A stretch of 64,000 nucleotides of DNA, taken from positions 6,021,547 to 6,085,546 of the forward strand of contig NZ_CP150484.1 in assembly GCF_037997115.1 (NCBI RefSeq), given 5' to 3'. The notes beneath the pieces were generated by a model, which saw nothing but the letters and a program-made list of their open reading frames with translations, made no database searches and had not been told where the DNA came from. The DNA is from Amycolatopsis coloradensis. Lineage in GTDB: Bacteria; Actinomycetota; Actinomycetes; Mycobacteriales; Pseudonocardiaceae. This document shows, in pieces, positions 1 to 9,732 of this stretch (its first letter is position 1; each line of letters begins with the position of its first letter). Both the position numbers and the translations under genes were made by a program.

Positions 1-148
1 CCTCACGAGGCGGCCAGCACCGTCCAAATGCCCGCAGGCTGCCGCCGAGCAAGCCATTTCTAGCATTGGCATTGTGACTACGCCGCGCTGTACTCAGGTT
101 CAGAACGCGGACCGCGCCGGTCGCCGACGACCGCCACCAAGGACCGCA

Positions 149-625
149 ATGACCGACGCCGCTCTCCTTCTCCGCGAGACCGGAAGCCCCTGGATCGACT
201 ACCACCAGTTCATGCTGTTCGACGTCGAGTCGACTGAGGCCCGGCCATCAAACCTCGCCCCGGCAGGAGACGGGGCCATCGCAGTCAGCGGCCACGGAGG
301 AGGCAAGTTCTTCACCTTGGGTGAGATGACGGATGTCGTGGTGCACTTCGAGCTCTGGACAGCAGAACCCGCGCCGCCCACGTCTCCGTTCGAAGATCGG
401 TTCGACGGGGCTTTCACCGTGGACACGGGTCGCGTCGTCCTCGGCTCCGTCACCGGCTCGCCGGCGGACGTCATCATCGACCTTCCCGTCCCCGGCCCTT
501 TCCAGTTACGCGCGTTCCGCAGCAGCACCCCCACCACGAACGCCGACTTCCCGGATCTCGACTATCGACGCGAGCGATGGCTGCTCCAGACCTGGCCATC
601 CAGTGCACAGACGTCACCAACGTAA
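149..625 (+). CDS. Hypothetical protein, 158 aa
   Basis: I do not recognise this family. The start is placed at ATG 149 because AAGGA lies about 6 bases upstream; an in-frame start at 74 would add an Arg/Pro-rich segment that does not look like protein. The product is soluble, with no signal peptide or membrane segment. It is rich in short beta-type segments separated by Gly and Pro (for example the stretch YHQFMLFDVE near residue 20), with an acidic composition. It stands alone, convergent with the minus-strand operon that ends at 819. It could be a small immunity-type or ligand-binding beta protein, but nothing in the sequence proves that. Confidence 0.5.
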   Translation: MTDAALLLRETGSPWIDYHQFMLFDVESTEARPSNLAPAGDGAIAVSGHGGGKFFTLGEMTDVVVHFELWTAEPAPPTSPFEDRFDGAFTVDTGRVVLGSVTGSPADVIIDLPVPGPFQLRAFRSSTPTTNADFPDLDYRRERWLLQTWPSSAQTSPT

Positions 626-818
626 ACCTGCGCGGCATGCGCCTCCCGCGCCAGCTACCCGTATTTCACGATGGCCGGACGTTCTACGGGGACAACACGC
701 TGATGCTGGCAGGTCAGTCACACTGCGGAAATCTACGAGCAGCCACGAGAGCTTCGCCGCCCCTGCGTCACGTCCCCGGCTGGCTTCCGCATCCTGGATC
801 AGCGCCAGACCACCGCGC

Positions 819-1415
819 CTAGCTGCGGAGGTTGTCGATGACGAACTCGGCGATCTTCTTGACCGCACCGCAGGGATCGGCTCGCCACGGACCGGCTTCC
901 GGCTTCCCCCACGTGTTGGCTTTGATGTGTACCAACGTGTTGTCGTCGACACCGAGAGCCAGCCTGCACGCCAGCGGCCCCTGGTCCCGCCTGCTCGGGA
1001 TGTTCTCTTTGATTTCCACGATCACGGCCGGGTAGCCGTTGATCGTGACCTCTTCCCAGTGGTTGCCGGTATCGCGGCCAAGTGCACGATCGCTGTACAA
1101 CGTGCGGATGCTCTCCCGCACCGGCGGAAACCACGATGTCGTCACGTCGACCGACGGACCGAGCACGATCAGGCATTGGCCGTCGCGGGTCTGTTCATGC
1201 CTGCCCTCACCGAAGCCGATGCTCTGCAGCTGCTCCACCGTGATCGCCGAGCACGGATCGGCGATGAACTTGGCGCCGTTCAAAGGCGCCGGGATCGGCG
1301 GGACCGACACCGACGGTTCGGGTGGCGAAGGTGGCGGGCTCGTTCCGCAGCCGGACAGCACGACCATGCCGCCGGCCATCAGTGTGGCGAGCCCGCGGGC
1401 CAGACGTCGTGTCAC
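819..1415 (-). CDS. DUF3558-type lipoprotein
   Basis: This is a predicted exported lipoprotein of 198 aa. The N-terminus has a basic MTRR start, a hydrophobic core and a lipobox ending in LSGC near residue 23, so Cys23 should be lipidated. A Pro/Ser-rich linker follows, then a domain with the DUF3558 pattern: the segment DPCSAIT, a paired Cys in the middle (DGQCLIV), and a late DPCGAVKKIA segment. DUF3558 proteins are common surface lipoproteins of Pseudonocardiaceae and mycobacteria and have no settled function. The gene is the last of five minus-strand genes and overlaps the stop of the WXG100-like gene by four bases, so it is probably co-translated and exported alongside that ESX-type set. 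Confidence 0.8.
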   Translation of the reverse strand: MTRRLARGLATLMAGGMVVLSGCGTSPPPSPPEPSVSVPPIPAPLNGAKFIADPCSAITVEQLQSIGFGEGRHEQTRDGQCLIVLGPSVDVTTSWFPPVRESIRTLYSDRALGRDTGNHWEEVTINGYPAVIVEIKENIPSRRDQGPLACRLALGVDDNTLVHIKANTWGKPEAGPWRADPCGAVKKIAEFVIDNLRS

Positions 1416-2143
1416 GAAGGATCGGCTCCCGGTTTGATTTGCCAGCGACGGGGTTCCCCGACCACCTCGACACTCGTGCCGACATCCGGGATCTTGGGGA
1501 AGTTCGTTTCGATGACCGTCAGCTCGAAGCCGCTTCCGATCAGCGCCTCGACAGAGGTGATCATGCCGGAGATGAGCGCGATGCAGTCACGCCAGAACTT
1601 CTCGAACGCCGAGTTGACCGCGTCCACGAAATCCTTGACCGCTAGAACCGCCAGAGGTGGAAGAGCTGTCGACGCGAGCAGGATTCCGAACTTACCGGCC
1701 AGCGCCGACAGGTTGGACGCACAGTTGCCGAGCGCGACCAACAGGTTCTTATAGGTAGCGATCACCGTTGTCGCGACCGTACTCATCGTTTTGGTCAGGC
1801 TCACGATGGAGACCTGACCCTTGTTCAGACCATCGACGACCATCCCGGAATACATCGAGAACTGATCGTAGGCATCCCCATGCCAGGCGGCCGTCAGCGA
1901 CAGCTTGGCGTCATTGACGACTTCAGCCGCTTCCTTCAGCGCACTCTCCCGGGCGAACGCCTCTGCCAGTCTCAACGTCTTCTTCAGGTCGCCGGCGACG
2001 AACACGCGGAGCTTGTCGAGCAGCCCGATGATCCCGTTCGCACCGATCAGGTTCGCGTACTCCCGGATCTTCTGATCCGCGGCCTCCGGATAGCTCATCG
2101 TGGCCAGATCCGCCGCCGCCTGGCCCGGGTCGGGGGTGGTCAC
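1412..2143 (-). CDS. WXG100/ESX-like helical protein
   Basis: This 243 aa protein is mostly alpha-helical with a central hairpin of the type seen in WXG100 and related ESX substrates: a helix, then the turn AWHGDAYDQF (a W-x-G motif near residue 88), then a second helix. A hydrophobic segment in the middle (around residues 130-170) is rich in Ala, Leu and Val and may insert in a membrane. ESX substrates are small helical dimers exported by type VII secretion. The gene overlaps both neighbours by four bases (EspC-like upstream, lipoprotein downstream). No intact secretion machinery is seen here; only an EccC fragment lies near 30 kb. Confidence 0.65.
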   Translation of the reverse strand: MTTPDPGQAAADLATMSYPEAADQKIREYANLIGANGIIGLLDKLRVFVAGDLKKTLRLAEAFARESALKEAAEVVNDAKLSLTAAWHGDAYDQFSMYSGMVVDGLNKGQVSIVSLTKTMSTVATTVIATYKNLLVALGNCASNLSALAGKFGILLASTALPPLAVLAVKDFVDAVNSAFEKFWRDCIALISGMITSVEALIGSGFELTVIETNFPKIPDVGTSVEVVGEPRRWQIKPGADPS

Positions 2144-2523
2144 TTGATCTCACCCTCCAGCTTCTTCATCCGCTCATACGCTTCCTGATCCAGCTGCTCA
2201 TAATGGTTCGCGGCCTTGCCCAACGCCGCGCTCAACACGGCGAGCTGCGTCGAATTCTCGGCCGTGATCCGCTGAATCGCGTCGATGGCCGCGTTGTACC
2301 GGTCCACCGTCCCCATCCCGTTAAGCCCCGGCATGATGTTCGTGACCGTTCCCGGCAAACCCAGGTCGTACGGGCCGAGCGCGACATCCGCCAAGTCCAC
2401 CACCGCGAAGTCCTGCAGCAGCCCCGCCGCGTCCGCGATCGCGTCGGCCGCGGCCCGCAGCTTCTCCGGATAGACGTGATACCCCTGACCGGCCCCAGGA
2501 TCGAACGGATCCGGAAGACTCAT
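2140..2523 (-). CDS. EspC-like type VII secretion-associated protein
   Basis: This is a 127 aa helical protein resembling the EspC/DUF2580 family of ESX-1-associated proteins. It starts with a short Pro-rich tail, then two long helices (about residues 20-45 and 70-125), with a C-terminal Y-x-x-x-D/E motif present as HYEQLD and again as AYERMKKLE. The Y-x-x-x-D/E motif is the general export signal of mycobacterial ESX substrates. Start and stop codons overlap both flanking genes by four bases, so the protein is probably made in equal amount with the WXG100-like protein and may be its partner. The family call is by motif and context only. Confidence 0.6.
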   Translation of the reverse strand: MSLPDPFDPGAGQGYHVYPEKLRAAADAIADAAGLLQDFAVVDLADVALGPYDLGLPGTVTNIMPGLNGMGTVDRYNAAIDAIQRITAENSTQLAVLSAALGKAANHYEQLDQEAYERMKKLEGEIK

Positions 2524-2831
2524 ACCAGCCGCTCCTCATCCCGAACAGCCGCGATCGCCGCCTCATACCGCTGGGCCGCGGTCTCCTCAGCCCGCTGGAT
2601 CCCCAGCAGCAGCTGCCGAGACAGACTCGACGCGCTGTAAGCCTTCATCGCGGCCACGTCCACCGACACGTCGACCAATTCACCGGCCCCGGTCACCGTC
2701 ACCGACCCCAGCTCCCCCGGCAACGCCCACGTGACACGATCCCGCGCCGCGGCCACCGAGGCCTGCTCGACCGCGGCCACCGTCGCGTCGATCTCCCGCG
2801 CCAGGTGATACAGCTCGTCCTCGTAACTCAC
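2520..2831 (-). CDS. YbaB/EbfC family DNA-binding protein
   Basis: This 103 aa protein has the YbaB layout: an N-terminal helix with repeated Ala (REIDATVAAVEQAS), a central beta sheet with the typical V-T-V-x-G-x-G-E-L pattern (SVTVTGAGELVDVSVD), and a long C-terminal helix. YbaB/EbfC proteins are small nucleoid-associated dimers. In actinobacteria, YbaB-like genes often sit at the head of ESX-type gene sets, as here, where two lie in tandem. It overlaps both neighbours by four bases. Whether it binds DNA or chaperones the secreted partners cannot be told from sequence. Confidence 0.7.
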   Translation of the reverse strand: MSYEDELYHLAREIDATVAAVEQASVAAARDRVTWALPGELGSVTVTGAGELVDVSVDVAAMKAYSASSLSRQLLLGIQRAEETAAQRYEAAIAAVRDEERLV

Positions 2832-3301
2832 CAGCGACCCCGCCCCTCATCCTCGAGATCATCATCCAGGAAGTCGAGCTCATCGAAACTCTCCTCCTCG
2901 ACCTCATCAGCATCTCGGCGAACTGCGCGCGGCTCGGCTGCCGCGCCAGCCCTGGGCGCAGGCGGCGGAACAGAATCGTCCCGATGCTTGGTCACCGATC
3001 CGCGGCCCGGGTCGGGAACCCATTCCTGGTCCTTGTCCACCACCGCGCGCATCTTGACGACGCCGACCTGCGCGGCCTCACGCCGAGCCGCCGACACCGC
3101 CTCAAGCACCGCGGGCCCCAGCCGCTGCGGATGCGTACTCCGGATCACATGATCCGCGATCGTCAGATCCGCCAGTTTGCCCTGACCGGTCACCACCGCC
3201 GACGCGAGACCGTCAGCCGATCTCCCGGTAAACCGGGCCTGCTCCAGCTCAGCATCAAGCTCACCAGCCTGCTGCCGCAGCTTGGCCACATTCAACGACA
3301 C
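2828..3301 (-). CDS. YbaB-like protein with acidic tail
   Basis: This is the first gene of the minus-strand operon. It has a YbaB-type core (helix NVAKLRQQAGELDAELEQ, then sheet ASAVVTGQGKLADLTI, then a C-terminal helix), followed by a disordered tail ending in a strongly acidic segment rich in Asp and Glu. The tail is longer than in a standard YbaB protein. I place the start at GTG 3301, about ten bases after GGAGG; ATG 3331 and an in-frame start at 3370 are possible. It overlaps the next YbaB gene by four bases. The tandem of two different YbaB-like proteins suggests a heterodimer. Confidence 0.6.
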   Translation of the reverse strand: MSLNVAKLRQQAGELDAELEQARFTGRSADGLASAVVTGQGKLADLTIADHVIRSTHPQRLGPAVLEAVSAARREAAQVGVVKMRAVVDKDQEWVPDPGRGSVTKHRDDSVPPPAPRAGAAAEPRAVRRDADEVEEESFDELDFLDDDLEDEGRGRW

Positions 3302-3369
3302 GCTGGCTCGCCCTCCCCGTCCGCCCGACATCTCCCCTACCAGCCGCCCCCACGGCCCGACCGCGATCA

Positions 3370-3642
3370 CTACACGAGCGTAATCGGCCGAGCGGTCAGC
3401 GTAGTCGAAACCGCAGATCCGTGTCTCGTTGTTCCGGTCACTCTGCAGCGATCAGCAGCAGTTCGACGCGCCCTCGCGCTGAGGCCTAACTTCGCGCCGG
3501 CCGCGTTCACCCACGACCGCAAGGTCTCATGGTTAACCCCCAGCTCCCGGGCGATCTGACACAACGGACGATCACTCGAACCGACCAGCTCCACCGCATC
3601 CCGACGGAACTGCTCCGGATACTTCGACGAACGCGACACCAA
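3370..3642 (-). pseudogene. IS3-family OrfA transposase remnant
   Basis: The first 50 residues read as the helix-turn-helix of an IS3-family OrfA: KYPEQFRRDAVELV, then CQIARELGVNHETLRSWV. After that the reading loses the OrfA pattern, no OrfB (DDE) part follows, and the frame runs on through unrelated residues. Length and content therefore indicate a decayed fragment, not an active element. It lies between the ESX-type operon and the trailer end of CRISPR array 1. No terminal inverted repeats could be defined. Confidence 0.65.
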
Positions 3643-4020
3643 GACATCCTCCCTCCAGACCCACGTCTGGAATCAAGATGTCCGGATCCAAGGGGCAACT
3701 CCACACAGCCGATCACAACCACAGTAGGCACATGTTCACATGACCTAAGGCGCCAACTGGCAGCCAAGTCGGAGTACTGACGCTTGCCATCCCACCGGTA
3801 TCGGAACGGCGGAAGCATTCCGGCCGTTGGGCATTGGCCGCAAGACCAGCAATCGGTGACGAGCTGAGAACGACGGGCTCCCACCGCTTGCAGCAGGACG
3901 AGGCGGACTGATGTCGCTCGCGGCTGTGGAGTTCCACGAGTCGCGATGACTCCATCTGTACCTGGGTACGAGGTTCCTCAGTTCGAGCTTATCTCTTTGG
4001 CCCACCCCGTTTCATGCGTA
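3643..4020. other. Gene-free stretch before array 1 trailer
   Basis: No convincing gene is seen. The reading frames here lack Shine-Dalgarno sites and recognisable motifs, and the stretch lies between transposase debris and the decayed end of CRISPR array 1. It may contain further, unrecognisable old repeats or IS sequence. Confidence 0.4.
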
Positions 4021-4168
4021 CGAATCGTTCCTGTGGCCGCAGGAGCTCTGGAAGACTTCATTCAGCGCTGCCGTACGTGGCGGTCTTCTCCGCGCCCACG
4101 GGGGCAACACAGGACGAACCCGGCCCGTGTCGGATCGCTTGAATCATCCCTACGTCCGCAGGGAGCAC
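4021..4168 (-). repeat. Degenerate CRISPR repeats, trailer of array 1
   Basis: Three decayed copies of the array 1 repeat continue its roughly 61-base spacing below the last good repeat: near 4021-4048 (GAATCGTTCC...GCAGGAGCTC), near 4082-4110 (CTCCGCGCCC...GGGGGCAACAC) and 4141-4168 (GAATCATCCC...GCAGGGAGCAC). Similarity falls with distance from the leader end, the normal pattern for the oldest end of an array. This supports placing the leader at the high-coordinate side. Confidence 0.7.
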
Positions 4169-4201
4169 ATCTTGACGAGCTTCGAGGCGTTCCGCGTGTT
4201 C

Positions 4202-5761
4202 GGATCATCCCCGCGCCTGCGGGGAGCACCAGCCGAAACGCCTTTCCCCACCTTTCACCGTCGGATCATCCCCGCGTCTGCGGGGAGCACGCGAGCTCGG
4301 GGCATCCGGGGGTGGAGCAGACCGGATCATCCCCGCGCCTGCGGGGAGCACACGCTGGTGATGTCCGGCAGGGTCTGCCCGTACGGATCATCCCCGCGCC
4401 TGCGGGGAGCACGACGAGGAGACCGCCACCCGCGTGGTCAAGGGCGGATCATCCCCGCGTCTGCGGGGAGCACAACCCGCCAGTTGCGTTCGTCCATGTC
4501 GCGGACGGATCATCCCCGCGCCTGCGGGGAGCACCGCCCGACGGCCTTACGGGTGAGACCGGTTGACGGATCATCCCCGCGCCTGCGGGGAGCACTCGCC
4601 GCTGTGCGTGAATCTGTTCACGATGACCGGATCATCCCCGCGCCTGCGGGGAGCACCGCCCGGCCGCCTTGGCCAATTACGAGTTTTGCAGATCATCCCC
4701 GCGCCTGCGGGGAGCACGGGGTGAGGGCATGGCAAAGCCCGGAGATGATCGGATCATCCCCGCGCCTGCGGGGAGCACTCTCCGACGGACGAAGGCCAGC
4801 ATTCACGACGCCGGATCATCCCCGCGCCTGCGGGGAGCACTCTCCGACGGACGAAGGCCAGCATTCACGACGCCGGATCATCCCCGCGCCTGCGGGGAGC
4901 ACATGCGCCGGTGACGCCGGGTTCGCGTCCTTCGCCGGATCATCCCCGCGCCTGCGGGGAGCACGGCCCCCGCTACCGCGTCGGCGATCTGCACGACGGA
5001 TCACCCCCGCGCCTGCGGGGAGCACGTCGACGACATGCTTCTGATAGCCCAGGAGGCCGGATCATCCCCGCGCCTGCGGGGAGCACCCCAGTCGGCTTGT
5101 CCGGCGCGTTCTTTTCCTCGGATCATCCCCGCGCCTGCGGGGAGCACAGCAGATGCGGTCATCACCTACAACGGGGATCGATTCGGATCATCCCCGCGCC
5201 TGCGGGGAGCACGGGGTGTGGATGGTGGTGCTGCAGGTGCATTCCGGATCATCCCCGCGCCTGCGGGGAGCACGAGAAGAGTGATTCGAATCGTCATTCA
5301 TCGTCCGGATCATCCCCGCGCCTGCGGGGAGCACGCGACGCCGATCGTGAGTGAACGCGAAAATGCCGGATCATCCCCGCGCCTGCGGGGAGCACCTGGT
5401 CTGGCGGTAGGACGCTGGACCAGCCGGCGGATCATCCCCGCGCCTACGGGGAGCACAACGTGCCCTTGCGGAGCGCGTCGTTTGCCCGCGGATCATCCCC
5501 GCGCCTGCGGGGAGCACTCCCCAGACTCCGCGATCGTTTCGCGCACTGCCGGATCATCCCCGCGCCTGCGGGGAGCACCGGGACGAGGTGTCGGTGATGT
5601 GGCCGCCGAGCGGATCATCCCCGCGCCTGCGGGGAGCACGTGACGGCCCTCTGACCTGGGGCTTACCTGATCGGATCATCCCCGCGCCTGCGGGGAGCAC
5701 CTGATTCTCATGCTTACCGGACTTCTAGCCGCCGGATCATCCCCGCGCCTGCGGGGAGCAC
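4202..5761 (-). CRISPR. Type I-E CRISPR array 1, 26 repeats
   Basis: Twenty-six repeats of 28 bases are present. On the plus strand each starts GGATCATCCCCGCG and ends CTGCGGGGAGCAC, with the I-E palindrome CCCCGC/GCGGGG. The first repeat begins at 4202 and the last at 5734. Spacers are mostly 33 bases; three are 34 and one (5148-5184) is 37. Variant repeats are at 4263 and 4446 (C to T in the loop), 4690 (first base A), 4998 (CAT to CAC) and 5429 (G to A in the stem). Two neighbouring spacers, 4779-4812 and 4841-4874, are identical. The crRNA sense is the minus strand, since the reverse complement begins GTGCTCCCCGC and ends GGGGATGATCC, the usual actinobacterial I-E form with an 8-base 5' handle. 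The array lies just downstream of cas2, in the same orientation as the cas operon. Confidence 0.97.
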
Positions 5762-5834
5762 ACTTCCTGACCTGCGGCGGAACGTCGGCTGGTGGCTGTT
5801 TTGCTTCACTTTGCTTGGCTATGAGTTGGTGACG
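5762..5834 (-). promoter_or_regulatory. CRISPR leader of array 1
   Basis: The sequence directly after the last repeat matches the same position beside array 2. Both have ACTT(C/G)CTGACCTGCG at offsets 1-15 and TGCTTC..TTTGC at offset 41, while the bases between differ. Conservation at identical offsets in two arrays marks this as the functional leader (promoter and integration-guiding region). Only 73 bases separate the array from the cas2 stop codon, so transcription may also start inside the end of cas2 or read through from the cas operon. Confidence 0.75.
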
Positions 5835-7191
<1,357 letters not shown>

Positions 7192-7195
<4 letters not shown>

Positions 7196-7863
7196 CCGGC
7201 CCCTCCTGGGCGGGAGAGGGTGAGCAGCCCGCAACCGTAGGCTTTGGCGCGTCCGATGCCGAAGGTCAGCGACCGCCGCATGGCGTCGACGTCTTCGATG
7301 TCGAGGTGGCCGTCGAAGGTGGCCATCGAGATCGTCACAGACGCTCCGCCCCTACCGAATCGCCGCACGGAGCGGTCCACCACTGCCAGGTCGGGCTCGC
7401 CCGCGCCGGTTGTGCTGGGCGCGATCCGGAAGCCCAGGCGCTCGGCCCGGTCGAGCAGCCACTGCTGTTGCTGTTCGACGGTCACGTGCCCGAGGGGTTT
7501 AGTCTCGGTCCATTCTTCGCGCCGGCCTGATCGGACCGGGTTCGCGGTCAACCGGAACTGCCAGCGCTGCCCTGCCCGCAGGCTGCCCAGCAGACCGTCG
7601 TAGGCGGCGGTCTGCCATGCCTGGGTGGTGGGCCAGCCTGCTTGTTCGACCAGGTGGGTCAGATCTGGTTTGTCTGGGCTGGCGATGAACAGCAGCACGC
7701 GGTGTGTGGCGTAGGTGTCGAGCCGCCACAGTATCCGGCCGTCCTCGGTGGGCCGGGCGTCGGGAAATCCGGCGAGGACGGCGGCATGCATGGCCTGCGG
7801 TGAGGACAGCAGTTGCTGCGCGCCGCGTCGCCGGGGGTTGATCTGCATTTTCGTCAGGAACAT
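7192..7863 (-). CDS. cas6e: Cas6e pre-crRNA endoribonuclease
   Basis: Cas6e (CasE) cuts the CRISPR transcript within each repeat and stays bound to the 3' hairpin as part of Cascade. The 223 aa length fits the family. It begins with the typical MFLTKMQINPRRR strand, has His near residue 26 in the usual catalytic position (QAMHAAVLAG), and ends with the glycine-rich loop GIGRAKAYGCGLLTL found in RAMP proteins. It overlaps cas1 by four bases and follows cas5 by three, so the operon is translationally coupled. The gene looks intact. Confidence 0.95.
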
Positions 7864-7866
7864 CTT

Positions 7867-8592
7867 CTACCCTCCCAGCACTGTCATCGGATCATGTTCC
7901 GGTGCCGGGTCGCTGACTCCGTGCGGGTTGGGAACCTCGACGGTGTCGCGCACGACGGACCGCCAGGCGTAGTCGCGGTGATTCGGGTCGAAGCTGACGG
8001 GGGTGTCCCTGATGGACTCAACGGCGGTCTCGTCCGGTGCGGCGTCCCGGATCGTGGCGAGCCGCACCACACGTTCGCGGTGTTGCTTCTGCACCCGGCT
8101 GCTCGCCAGCCATGGCCATGTCTCCAGCACGTCGTGCAGGGACTGGTCGGACACGCCGAGCACGACCGGGCCGGCGGGCGGGCAGGAGCGGCGACCGAGG
8201 TAGAGCGGGAAGTGCGGCGCTCGCACTGCCTCGTCGATTCCTTCGACGAGTGCGCGTTCGCCTTCCAGCACGGCCAGGAAGGTCGCGTCCGTGAGGTAGT
8301 AGCGGGTCGACAACGGCAGCGACTGCCAGTCCAGGTCGCCGTTGCGGTCGCGGCGCGGCCGCTGCGCGGTCTGGAAGTCCCGGAGGAGTTGCCCGGGCTG
8401 GTCGATGCGCACACCGAAGCTCAGGTCCAGCAGTTTTTCCAGCGGGTCGGTGCGGCGCAGACCGCGCGCGGCGGCGATCATCCCGATGATGCCGCTTTTG
8501 GTGGGGGCGATGTCGGTGCTGCGTCGGACGAACCGGCTGCCAGATCCCCAAGCCTGCAGCGGCCCGGCCAGACGCAGCGCGACCACGCTCAC
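7867..8592 (-). CDS. cas5e: Cas5e Cascade subunit
   Basis: Cas5e (CasD) caps the 5' handle of the crRNA in Cascade. The 241 aa protein starts at GTG 8592, overlapping the cas7 stop (GTGA). It shows the family signature: N-terminal RAMP strand and LQAWG (RLAGPLQAWGSGSRF), then the conserved PTKSGIIGMIAAARG motif, and a Tyr-rich middle (STRYYLTDATFLAVLEG). The domain is complete and no disruption is seen. Order and spacing are standard for type I-E. Confidence 0.95.
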   Translation of the reverse strand: MSVVALRLAGPLQAWGSGSRFVRRSTDIAPTKSGIIGMIAAARGLRRTDPLEKLLDLSFGVRIDQPGQLLRDFQTAQRPRRDRNGDLDWQSLPLSTRYYLTDATFLAVLEGERALVEGIDEAVRAPHFPLYLGRRSCPPAGPVVLGVSDQSLHDVLETWPWLASSRVQKQHRERVVRLATIRDAAPDETAVESIRDTPVSFDPNHRDYAWRSVVRDTVEVPNPHGVSDPAPEHDPMTVLGG

Positions 8593-9725
8593 GACTGTTC
8601 CTCGAGGCGTGTTCCGACCAGGATTCCGACTGCGGTCAGCAAGTCGTGCAAGGCGACGTTCTCACCGAGGTCGTCCAGGCTTGCAGTGTCGGTGCCGACC
8701 CGGGTGACCCAGGTCGTGACCGGCTGCTCGCCGTAGGCGCGTTCGATTTCGCGGGCTTCGTCGCGCAGCGCTTCCGCGGCCGCTTTGACTCGTCCGCCTT
8801 TTTCGAGTTCGCGGACCGGGTTCTCGAACGCGCCGACCAGGTTGATCGGCTGGCGGTCGCGGAGCTGCACCACGACGGCTTCCGGAAGAGTGCGGTTGGC
8901 GAAGGTGTTCTGCTTGCCGGTGGGCATGGACCGGACGAAGGCCTCAACGAACGCCTGAACCGCGCGCTGCGTTGCCGCGTTGTCGCCGAGGTTGTCAGCC
9001 AGCCGGTTCACATCGACGGTCGCGTAGCGGTAGAGAGTGGAGGAGTTGAACTCGACCGTGCCGATCATCCCGGCTCCGGTCTCCTCGTCGGAGTTGAGGT
9101 CGTCGACGGCGGTGAAGTAGTCGAACTCTGTTTCCACCGGGTGCACGCTGATCGCGTGCGCGACCTGGGCCGCGGCGTCGACGTTGATGTCGGCCTGGTC
9201 GGCGACCATCCGCCCGAACAGGGCGACGTCCACCGAGTGATCCCGGTCGGCGAGGTCCTTGACTTTCGCTGCCTTCAACGCCTTCGGGACATCCTCGGCG
9301 TCTGCGGCGTCGATCGCCGCCGCGGCGAGGTTCTGGATCTGCCGGCGGCTCAGGAACACCAGGTAGCCGGCTTCCGCGACAGCCTTCTTGTCCGCGCCGG
9401 TCTTTTTCGGCGCCTTGACGTCGATGCCGACGGCCCGGATGGTCTCAGCGGCGAGATCGTTGGCGCGGTCGGCCAAGTCCGGTGACTGCTCGGCGATCAT
9501 CGTGGCGAGCAACTCGACGATGCGTTTCGTGCGCACTCCGAGTTCGGAACGGTCGAGGTGGTCATCGAACGCGACACGGGTAGCGCGTTTCCAGGCCTGG
9601 CTGGACACCCGTGCTCGGCGAACACCGCCATACACTGCGGATTTCGGCGCTCCTGTGTCGTCGCGGTTGATATTGCTCGGCGGCACGGTCTGCAAGATGT
9701 GGATATCGATCAGGGTACGGTTCAT
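8589..9725 (-). CDS. cas7e: Cas7e Cascade backbone
   Basis: Cas7e (CasC) polymerises along the crRNA spacer to form the Cascade backbone. The start is ATG 9725, with GAGAAG about 11 bases upstream and the cse2 stop seven bases upstream; the protein is 378 aa, the usual size. The N-terminus IDIHILQTVPPSNINRDDTG and the following GGVRRARVSSQAWKRA are diagnostic of Cas7e, as is the later segment GTVEFNSSTLYRYATVDVN. The frame is intact. It overlaps cas5 by four bases. Confidence 0.96.
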   Translation of the reverse strand: MNRTLIDIHILQTVPPSNINRDDTGAPKSAVYGGVRRARVSSQAWKRATRVAFDDHLDRSELGVRTKRIVELLATMIAEQSPDLADRANDLAAETIRAVGIDVKAPKKTGADKKAVAEAGYLVFLSRRQIQNLAAAAIDAADAEDVPKALKAAKVKDLADRDHSVDVALFGRMVADQADINVDAAAQVAHAISVHPVETEFDYFTAVDDLNSDEETGAGMIGTVEFNSSTLYRYATVDVNRLADNLGDNAATQRAVQAFVEAFVRSMPTGKQNTFANRTLPEAVVVQLRDRQPINLVGAFENPVRELEKGGRVKAAAEALRDEAREIERAYGEQPVTTWVTRVGTDTASLDDLGENVALHDLLTAVGILVGTRLEEQS

Positions 9726-9732
9726 GGCTGTC

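Noticed and set aside
4127-5643. Long plus-strand open frames across array 1
   Set aside because: They translate the repeat units into a periodic peptide; this is CRISPR sequence, not protein.
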